From: Micromonospora peucetia
Lineage (GTDB): Bacteria; Actinomycetota; Actinomycetes; Mycobacteriales; Micromonosporaceae
Length of the DNA: 64,000 nucleotides
Direction of reading: 5' to 3'
NCBI RefSeq assembly: GCF_900091625.1
Contig: NZ_FMIC01000002.1
Coordinates: 1,612,001-1,676,000 of the forward strand
Positions 51,893 to 58,914 of the stretch are shown here, in pieces (the stretch's first letter is position 1; each line of letters begins with the position of its first letter). Both the position numbers and the translations under genes were made by a program. The notes beneath the pieces were generated by a model, which was given only the letters and a program-made list of their open reading frames with translations, did not search any database and was not told the DNA's origin.

Positions 51893-54685
51893 ATGAACAG
51901 AAATCCGCAATCCGGGCCGCGTCGACGTCTGCTCGTCGCGCTGCCCGCCCTCGCCCTCGCCGCCACGTCACTGACCGTGACCGGCAGCGCGGCGGTTGCC
52001 GAGTCCGGCCCCGCCCGCGCCACGATCGGGGCGAACGAGCACTACATCAACTACGCCGAGCCCGCCGTCCAGCCGGACAGCAGCGGTCGCGAGGTCAAGG
52101 GCAAGGGTGGTGTCTACGCCCCGGCGGTCGAGGACGCCCGCGCCTACGACCGCAAGTACGCCCGTGGCAACCCGGTCGCGGCCGAGCAGCTCGCGAAGCA
52201 CGAGGCCAAGGCGATCAAGACGGGCAAGAGCCCGCGGCACATCAAGAAGGCCCCGACCACCCAGACCGCCAAGCTGCTGACCCTGCTGGTGGAGTTCAAC
52301 GACCAGGCCAACGACGACTTCACCAACGTCATGGTCCCTCAGACGGTCTTCGAGGACCGGACCTGTGTCCCCGGCACCGTGCAGAACGGGCCCCGGCACA
52401 ACAAGATCCCGAACCCGGCGGCCCTGCCGCACAAGGACAACAACTCGATGTGGGTGCCGGACTTCTCGCCCACGCACTACAACAAGATGCTCTACACCAA
52501 GAAGGGCATCACCGAGCGGGTCCGCAAGGACCTGAAGGCTCCGGACGGCAGGCGGGGCATCGACCTGACCGGCCGCACCATGCACAACATGTACCTGGAG
52601 ATGTCCAAGGGCGCGTACACGGTCGACGGGCAGGCCAGCCCGTGGATCACCGTTCCGCACTCGGAGGGCTGGTACGCCGCGTCGCGCTGCTTCCAGGACG
52701 AGACCGGCGCCTGGGTCGCCGGCCGCCAGCAGTCGATGAACGGCCACCCGGACAACCCGCAGGGCGCGGGCCGGCTGGCCACCGACGCGATCGACGCGCT
52801 GGCCGCGATGGACCCGAACTTCCCGTGGGCCGACTACGACATCGAGGACCAGGCCGACCGCGACGGTGACGGCAACCTCTTCGAGCCGGACGGCGTGATC
52901 GACCACCTGGTGCTGGTGCACGCCGGCCAGGGCAAGTCCCGCGGCGGCGGCGCCGAGGGCACGTACGCCGTCTGGGCGCACTCGTCGACGGTCACCGGCG
53001 GCTACACCATCCCCGGCACCAACCTCCAGGTCTCGAACTACATCGTGCAGCCGGAGGACGCCGGCGTCGGCGTCTTCGCCCACGAGTTCGGCCACGACCT
53101 GGGTCTGCCGGACCTCTACGACACCTCGGGCAACGCCGACTCGGACGTCGACTTCTGGGACCTGATGGCCTCGGGCTCGCACTCCGGTGAGATCTTCCAG
53201 GCGTTGCCGACGCACATGGGCCTGTGGGACAAGTGGGTGCTCGGCTGGGCCGACCCGCTGACCCTCGCGCCGGGCTCGGACCCACGCACCGTCAAGCTTG
53301 GCCAGACCTCGCGCACCCCGAAGCACACCGAGGACGGCATCAAGGTCGACCTGCCGAACAAGGTGATCACGATGGCCACGCCGCACAGCGGCGCGAACAT
53401 GTGGTACTCCGGCGCCGACCAGGACTGGGCGGACGTCAAGATCACCCGCCAGGTGGCCGTGCCTGCGGCGGCCGACGCGAAGTTCTGGATGTGGAACAAC
53501 TTCATCATCGAGGCCGACTGGGACTACGGCTTCGTCGAGGTCTCCACCAACGGCGGCACCACCTGGACCGAGCAGAAGGTCTACGACTCGGCCGGCAACC
53601 TCGTCACCACGAACGACGGCTACGCCGACCCGAACGGCCGGATGGTCGACTTCGGCAACAAGAAGTACGGCCTGACCGGCAACACGAACGGCTGGCGGCA
53701 CGACTACGTCGACCTGTCGTCGTACGCCGGGCAGACCGTGCAGGTCCGGCTCCGCTACGCCACGGACGAGGCGTTCGCGGAGCGCGGCTGGTTCGCCGAC
53801 GACTTCTCGGTGACCGGCGGCGGCGCCACCACGTGGAGCGACGACGTCGAGAGCGGGGCCAACGGCTGGACGGCTACCGGCGGCACCTTCGTCGACACCA
53901 CCGGCCAGGGCTGGACCATCCACAGCGGCACCTCCACCCAGGCGCACTACTACCTGGCCGAGTGGCGCAACTTCGACGGCTTCGACAAGGGCCTCAAGTA
54001 CGGCTACGACACGATCTACTCGCACGAGGCGTGGAAGGTCGACCGGGTCGCCTACAACGCCCCGGGCATGCTGGTCTGGTACCGGGACACCGCGCTGGGC
54101 GACGTCAACCACACGACGGCGCAGCTCACCGCGCTGCCCAGCTACGGCGCCAAGGGCGGTCTGCTGATCGTCGACTCGCACTTCGACCCGTACCGCCGCA
54201 AGGGCGAGGCGGCCGTCAAGGACCCGTCGGTGCTGGACAACCTGCCCAGCCGCCCGCAGTCCGCGAACGCGGCCTTCTCGCTCAAGCCCACGTACCCCTT
54301 CACGGAGTGCCTGGAGGCGGCGAACGAGCCGTACAGCGAGTACTGCACCAAGTTCGGCGCCCAGCCGGCGGTGCCGTCCTTCACGGACGCGAAGGGCTGG
54401 TACCCGGGCATCGAGATGCGCGACGGCTCGCCGTACGCCCGGGACAGTGACGCCTCCGTGGTCATCCCGTCGAAGGGCAACGCGCCGTACACGACCCGGG
54501 TCACCAACCCGGACGGTACGCCGGCACCGTCCTACTACGGGGTCGTCCTCGGCGGTGGCGCCATCGTGCTGGGCACCGGGAACCCCGGCGACCAGGGCGT
54601 GTCCTACGGCGTCACCATCACCGTCAAGCGCGCCGCGAGGGACAACTCGTACGCCACGGTGTATGTCACCCCCGCGCGTAACTGA
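51893..54685 (+). CDS. Secreted M6 family metalloprotease (immune inhibitor A-like), copy 1
   Basis: A 930-aa exported zinc protease. The signal peptide is MNRNPQSGPRRRLLVALPAL plus a hydrophobic stretch, ending near AVAES. A propeptide region runs to about residue 130. The zinc motif is VFAHEFGHDLGLPD (first His about 397), followed by DFWDLMASGSHSG, the M6 Met-containing turn. C-terminal beta-rich parts (WRHDYVDLSSYAGQTVQVRL and GWTATGGTFVDTT) resemble the MAM/C-lectin-like tail of immune inhibitor A. ATG 51893 with GGAG upstream is preferred over ATG 51872. It would degrade extracellular protein. A paralog follows in tandem. Confidence 0.9.
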   Translation: MNRNPQSGPRRRLLVALPALALAATSLTVTGSAAVAESGPARATIGANEHYINYAEPAVQPDSSGREVKGKGGVYAPAVEDARAYDRKYARGNPVAAEQLAKHEAKAIKTGKSPRHIKKAPTTQTAKLLTLLVEFNDQANDDFTNVMVPQTVFEDRTCVPGTVQNGPRHNKIPNPAALPHKDNNSMWVPDFSPTHYNKMLYTKKGITERVRKDLKAPDGRRGIDLTGRTMHNMYLEMSKGAYTVDGQASPWITVPHSEGWYAASRCFQDETGAWVAGRQQSMNGHPDNPQGAGRLATDAIDALAAMDPNFPWADYDIEDQADRDGDGNLFEPDGVIDHLVLVHAGQGKSRGGGAEGTYAVWAHSSTVTGGYTIPGTNLQVSNYIVQPEDAGVGVFAHEFGHDLGLPDLYDTSGNADSDVDFWDLMASGSHSGEIFQALPTHMGLWDKWVLGWADPLTLAPGSDPRTVKLGQTSRTPKHTEDGIKVDLPNKVITMATPHSGANMWYSGADQDWADVKITRQVAVPAAADAKFWMWNNFIIEADWDYGFVEVSTNGGTTWTEQKVYDSAGNLVTTNDGYADPNGRMVDFGNKKYGLTGNTNGWRHDYVDLSSYAGQTVQVRLRYATDEAFAERGWFADDFSVTGGGATTWSDDVESGANGWTATGGTFVDTTGQGWTIHSGTSTQAHYYLAEWRNFDGFDKGLKYGYDTIYSHEAWKVDRVAYNAPGMLVWYRDTALGDVNHTTAQLTALPSYGAKGGLLIVDSHFDPYRRKGEAAVKDPSVLDNLPSRPQSANAAFSLKPTYPFTECLEAANEPYSEYCTKFGAQPAVPSFTDAKGWYPGIEMRDGSPYARDSDASVVIPSKGNAPYTTRVTNPDGTPAPSYYGVVLGGGAIVLGTGNPGDQGVSYGVTITVKRAARDNSYATVYVTPARN

Positions 54686-54703
54686 TCGGGGCAACTGACG
54701 ATC

Positions 54704-54737
54704 GTGGGGCCGGTGGCGGTGACGCCACCGGCCCCAC
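54704..54737 (+). terminator. Intrinsic terminator between the two M6 genes
   Basis: GTGGGGCCGGTGGC / GCCACCGGCCCCAC, a perfect 14-bp stem with a 6-nt loop, is followed by TTTT. It separates the transcripts of the two protease genes. Confidence 0.9.
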
Positions 54738-54909
54738 TTTTCGCGTACCTGATCAGTCCTATCGAAAACCGTCTCTTCCTTCCCAAGGGGGGCCGTTCGC
54801 GCTGCTCACGGCGGCTGATGAACGGCCAGGATGTGACGGTGAAAAACGTTCCCAACAAAACTTTGCAACAAATCGACGTATGCGTCTTCCCACCGGTCAC
54901 ACGAGTGTC

Positions 54910-54939
54910 TATGTTCACCATTGGTCCCACTAGTGGGAC
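54910..54939 (+). promoter_or_regulatory. Promoter and palindromic operator candidate of M6 copy 2
   Basis: TATGTT (54910-54915) fits a TAnnnT -10 box. GTCCCACTAGTGGGAC (54924-54939) is a perfect 16-bp palindrome directly downstream, covering the expected +1. The region upstream (54840-54900) is unusually AT-rich. A repressor binding here would block initiation; the protein is unknown. Confidence 0.5.
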
Positions 54940-54994
54940 TGCTCACCCGGCCCGTACCCCCGTTGGGCCGGTTCCCTCACACCGGAGGTACCAC

Positions 54995-57403
54995 GTGCGC
55001 AAAGTCGCAGTGGGTCTGCTCGGGCTTTCGCTGACGGCGATGGGACTGGCGGTCAGCACGTCCGCCAGCGCCGCGCCGCAGCCGAAGCTGCCGACGGCCG
55101 CTCCGTCGGTCGCCGAGCCAGCCCCCGACCACGACCTGCCGAACCCGCTGGAGGAGAAGCGTCGCGCCCTGCGCCAGGAGGGCCTGAGCGACGTCCTTTC
55201 CGGCCGGTCCAAGCCGCAGAATGTCAACGGCAGCACGGTCGTCAAGGTCGGCAAGACCCAGGCCGAGGGGGCTGCCGCCCGCTCGACCCGGGCCAACGCC
55301 GCCAGCCAGACCCAGGACCAGTACGTCGAGCTCTCCCGGGAGAAGACCGACCGGATCTTCGTCATCCTGGCCGAATTCGGCAACGATCGGCACCCGAGCT
55401 ACCCGGACCAGGACACCAACCCGAACACCGCGGGTCCGACCCGGTTCGACGGGCCGCTGCACAACGAGATCCCCCAGCCCAACCGGGCAGTGGACAACTC
55501 CACCGTGTGGCAGGCGGACTACAACGCCGACTACTTCCGCAAGCTCTACTTCGGCACCAACCCGGGCGACGAGTCGGTGAAGCAGTACTTCGAGGCCCAG
55601 TCCTCGGGTCGCTACAGCGTCGACGGCACCGTCACCGACTGGGTGAAGGTCCAGTACAACGAGGCCCGCTACGGCCGCTCCGGCGGCTACCCGTGCGGCT
55701 CGAACGTCTGCACCAACACCTGGGCGCTGGTCCGCGACGCCGCCAACAAGTGGGTCGTCGACCAGAAGGCCGCCGGCCGCACCGACGCCCAGATCGCCGC
55801 CGACCTCTCGGCGATGGACCAGTGGGACCGGTACGACCACGACTCGGACGGCAACTTCAACGAGCCGGACGGCTACATCGACCACTTCCAGATCGTCCAC
55901 TCCGGTGGCGACGAGGCCGACGGTGACCCGCACCAGGGCGAGGACGCCATCTGGAGCCACCGCTGGTACGCCTACGCGTCCGACCAGGGCTCGACCGGCC
56001 CGGTCGGCAACCCGCTCGGCGGCACCCAGATCGGCAACACCGGCCTCTGGATCGGTGACTACACGATCCAGCCGGAGAACGGTGGCCGGAGCGTCTTCTA
56101 CCACGAGTACGCCCACGACCTCGGGCTGCCGGACGACTACAACGTCACCAGTGGTGGGGACAACAACAACGAGCACTGGACCCTGATGGCCCAGAGCCGG
56201 CTCGGCGCCAAGAACGACGCCGGCATCGGCGACCGTGGTGGCGACCTGGGCGCGTGGAACAAGCTCCAGCTCGGCTGGCTCGACTACGAGGTGGTCGTCG
56301 CGGGGCAGAAGCGCACCATGACCCTCGGCCCGCAGGAATACAACACCGACGAGGCCCAGGGCGTCGTCGTGGTGCTCCCCCAGCGGGACTACACGTTCGA
56401 CCACGGTGCGCCGTTCGAGGGCACCAAGCAGTTCTTCTCCGGCAACAAGGACGACCTCAACAGCACGATGACCCGGACGCTGGACTTCACCGGGAAGTCG
56501 TCGGCGGCGCTGTCGATGAAGGGCCGCTACAACATCGAGGCCGACTACGACTACCTGTTCTTCGAGGCCTCGCTGGACGGCGGGCAGTCCTGGGTCACCC
56601 TGCCCGGCACGGCCAACGGCCAGCCGCTCAAGGAGATCTCGGCCGGCCGCTTCGCGCTGGACGGCAGCAGCAACGGCCAGTGGGTCGACGTCGCCATCCC
56701 GATGGACGTGGCGGCGGGCAAGGTCGCGCAGTTCCGGCTCCGCTACCAGACCGACGGCGGTGTCTCCGACGGTGGCTTCTACGGTGACGCGATCACCGTG
56801 ACCGCCGACGGTCAGACCGTCCTCTCCGACGGCGCCGAGTCCGGCGCCGCGGGCTGGACGCTCGCCGGTGGCTTCGAGACCGCCGCGGCGAGCTACACCA
56901 AGGCGTACGACAACTACTACATCGCGGGCACCCGGCAGTACATCTCGTACGACAAGTACCTGAAGACCGGCCCGTACTTCTTCGGCTACTCGAACACCCG
57001 CCCGGACTACGTGGACAACTACGCGTACCAGGAGGGTCTGCTGATCTCCTACTGGAACACCCGCTGGGCGGACAACGACACGTTCGCGCACCCGGGTGAG
57101 GGTCGCAACATGATCATCGACGCGCACCCGCGGCCGATCTACAACCTGACCGGCCAGCCCTGGCGGTCCCGCGTCCAGGTCTACGACGCGCCGTTCGGTC
57201 TGAAGAAGGCCGACTCGTTCACGCTGCACCTCAACAGCCAGCCGCAGTACATCCGTGGCCAGGCCGCGCAGCCGCTGTTCGACGACACCCAGCAGTACTG
57301 GTTCCCGGAGCTGCCGAACCACGGCGTCAAGCTCCCGGCCACCGGCACCAAGATCAAGGTTCTGGAGAAGAACGGCCTCAACACCAAGATCCGTATCTCC
57401 TGA
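54995..57403 (+). CDS. Secreted M6 family metalloprotease (immune inhibitor A-like), copy 2
   Basis: An 802-aa exported zinc protease from GTG 54995, with GGAGGT upstream. The signal peptide is VRKVAVGLLGLSLTAMGLAV, cleaved near ASAAPQ. The propeptide has LEEKRRALRQEGLSDVLSGR, as in immune inhibitor A precursors. The zinc site is YHEYAHDLGLPDDY (first His about 370), and HWTLMAQSRLG supplies the Met turn. C-terminal jelly-roll parts have GAAGWTLAGGF. It shares order and domain plan with copy 1 but differs in length and in the HEYAH sequence, so duplication is old. Confidence 0.92.
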   Translation: MRKVAVGLLGLSLTAMGLAVSTSASAAPQPKLPTAAPSVAEPAPDHDLPNPLEEKRRALRQEGLSDVLSGRSKPQNVNGSTVVKVGKTQAEGAAARSTRANAASQTQDQYVELSREKTDRIFVILAEFGNDRHPSYPDQDTNPNTAGPTRFDGPLHNEIPQPNRAVDNSTVWQADYNADYFRKLYFGTNPGDESVKQYFEAQSSGRYSVDGTVTDWVKVQYNEARYGRSGGYPCGSNVCTNTWALVRDAANKWVVDQKAAGRTDAQIAADLSAMDQWDRYDHDSDGNFNEPDGYIDHFQIVHSGGDEADGDPHQGEDAIWSHRWYAYASDQGSTGPVGNPLGGTQIGNTGLWIGDYTIQPENGGRSVFYHEYAHDLGLPDDYNVTSGGDNNNEHWTLMAQSRLGAKNDAGIGDRGGDLGAWNKLQLGWLDYEVVVAGQKRTMTLGPQEYNTDEAQGVVVVLPQRDYTFDHGAPFEGTKQFFSGNKDDLNSTMTRTLDFTGKSSAALSMKGRYNIEADYDYLFFEASLDGGQSWVTLPGTANGQPLKEISAGRFALDGSSNGQWVDVAIPMDVAAGKVAQFRLRYQTDGGVSDGGFYGDAITVTADGQTVLSDGAESGAAGWTLAGGFETAAASYTKAYDNYYIAGTRQYISYDKYLKTGPYFFGYSNTRPDYVDNYAYQEGLLISYWNTRWADNDTFAHPGEGRNMIIDAHPRPIYNLTGQPWRSRVQVYDAPFGLKKADSFTLHLNSQPQYIRGQAAQPLFDDTQQYWFPELPNHGVKLPATGTKIKVLEKNGLNTKIRIS

Positions 57404-57431
57404 TCCACTGATCCCGCACCACCAGCACCAC

Positions 57432-57466
57432 GCGATGCCCGGGCAGGTCACCTGCCCGGGCATCGC
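57432..57466 (+). terminator. Terminator after M6 copy 2
   Basis: GCGATGCCCGGGCAGGT / ACCTGCCCGGGCATCGC forms a 17-bp near-continuous palindrome with a one-base centre, followed by CCCGTTTCG. Confidence 0.8.
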
Positions 57467-57614
57467 CCGTTTCGCCGGCCGGTCACCGGCGTCGGCATCA
57501 TGAAGATCGACACGGTCGGCTGGGCGGGCGTCGAACTCCCCGCCGCGAGCGGTCCCGGCCACCCCACAGGTCGGCCGCGGAACCGGCCGGCGTCGGGGTC
57601 CTAGGCTGTCTGCC

Positions 57615-58547
57615 ATGACCGAGCAGCGTGGCGGGCCCGTCGACGAGTCCTGCGTCCTCACCGAGGGGCCGTGGACGCACCGGTTCGTCGGCGCCAACGG
57701 CAGCCGCTTCCACGTCGTGGAGGCCGGCACCGGCCCGATGGTGCTCTTCCTGCACGGCTTCCCGGAGCACTGGTGGGCCTGGCACGAGATGCTGCCGGCG
57801 GTCGCCGACGCCGGTTTCCGGGCCGTCGCGGTCGACCTGCGCGGCTACGGCGCCAGCGACAAACCGCCCCGGGGGTACGACGGCTACACGCTCGCCGCCG
57901 ACGTCGCCGGGCTGATCCGGGGCCTCGGCGAACGGTCCGCCACCGTGGTGGGCACCGGCATCGGCGGCATGATCGCGTGGACGGTGGCGTCGTTCCACCC
58001 GTCGCTGGTCCGCCGGCTGGTGGTGCTCGGCGCTCCCCACCCGCTCCGGCTCCGGGCCGCCATCTTCGCCGATCCGCGCGGCCAGTTCGCCGCCGCCACG
58101 CCCACCCTGAAGTTCCAGCTGCCCCGCTACGAGCACGTGCTGACCCGCGACGACGCGGCGGCCGTCGACGAGATGCTGCGCCGCTGGGGCGGGCCGCGCT
58201 GGATCGGCGGTCCGGGCTTCGAGGCGTACGCGCAGCGGTGCCGGGAGGCCATGCTCATCCCGCAGGCGGCGTTCTGCGCCCTGGAGGGCTACCGCTGGGC
58301 GTTCCGCTCGGTGCTCCGCCTGCACGGCTACCGCTTCGTCCGGCTGATGCAGAAGCCGCTCATCACGCCCACCCTCCAGTTGCACGGCGCGCTGGACGAG
58401 GCATCCCTGCCGCGTACCGCCCAGGGCTCCGGCCGGTACGTGGTGGCGCCCTACGAGTGGCGGCTCCTGGACGGCATCGGGCACTTCCCGCACGTGGAGG
58501 CCGGCGACGTGGTGCTGGGCGAGATCCTGCGCTGGGCGAAGTCCTGA
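57615..58547 (+). CDS. Alpha/beta hydrolase, epoxide-hydrolase-like (EphE type), nucleophile missing
   Basis: A 310-aa alpha/beta hydrolase. The oxyanion region HGFPEHWWAWHEM and VDLRGYGASDKP are typical of epoxide hydrolases, and the base His is in DGIGHFPHVE. The nucleophile elbow, normally GHDWGG, reads VVGTGIGG, with Gly in place of the Asp or Ser. Activity is therefore doubtful or uses another residue. It has a leaderless start: TAGGCT seven bases before ATG 57615. Its end is one base from the convergent 121-aa gene. Rv3670 (EphE) lies at a comparable place after acs. Confidence 0.8.
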   Translation: MTEQRGGPVDESCVLTEGPWTHRFVGANGSRFHVVEAGTGPMVLFLHGFPEHWWAWHEMLPAVADAGFRAVAVDLRGYGASDKPPRGYDGYTLAADVAGLIRGLGERSATVVGTGIGGMIAWTVASFHPSLVRRLVVLGAPHPLRLRAAIFADPRGQFAAATPTLKFQLPRYEHVLTRDDAAAVDEMLRRWGGPRWIGGPGFEAYAQRCREAMLIPQAAFCALEGYRWAFRSVLRLHGYRFVRLMQKPLITPTLQLHGALDEASLPRTAQGSGRYVVAPYEWRLLDGIGHFPHVEAGDVVLGEILRWAKS

Positions 58548-58548
58548 C

Positions 58549-58914
58549 TCAGACCCGCTGCTCGCGCAGGTCGGCCACCTCGGCGGCGGGCGCCCAGCCC
58601 TGGTAGACGCCGAAGTCGAAAACCTCCAGCCCCATCGCCCGGGCCACCGGCCAGCGCCCGCCGGTGTACTCCACCCGAAGCCAGCCGTCGTGCTCGCCGA
58701 GAACGATGAACGGCTGCCCCTGCCAGGTGCAGGTGGTCCGCACGTACGCCAGGTCGTCGACCTCGGTGGCCGGCAGCACCCGGACGTACCGGCCGGGACG
58801 GACCTCCTCGAAGCCCTCGCCCGCCTCCGGCTGGTAGAGCCGGACGTCGTCGCCGTCCGGGCTCGCCTGGTATTCCCGGCCCTGCCAGCGGGCCACGTAG
58901 CCGTCGCGCGTCAC
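58549..58914 (-). CDS. Hypothetical protein coupled to the SseB-domain gene
   Basis: A 121-aa acidic beta-rich protein (GYVARWQGREYQASPDGDDV, GRYVRVLPATEVDDLAYVRT, GWLRVEYTGG). It looks like two SH3-like repeats and a final helix. ATG 58914 overlaps the SseB gene stop as ATGA, so they work together. No family is recognised; a role in type VII secretion is inferred only from the neighbours. Confidence 0.65.
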   Translation of the reverse strand: MTRDGYVARWQGREYQASPDGDDVRLYQPEAGEGFEEVRPGRYVRVLPATEVDDLAYVRTTCTWQGQPFIVLGEHDGWLRVEYTGGRWPVARAMGLEVFDFGVYQGWAPAAEVADLREQRV

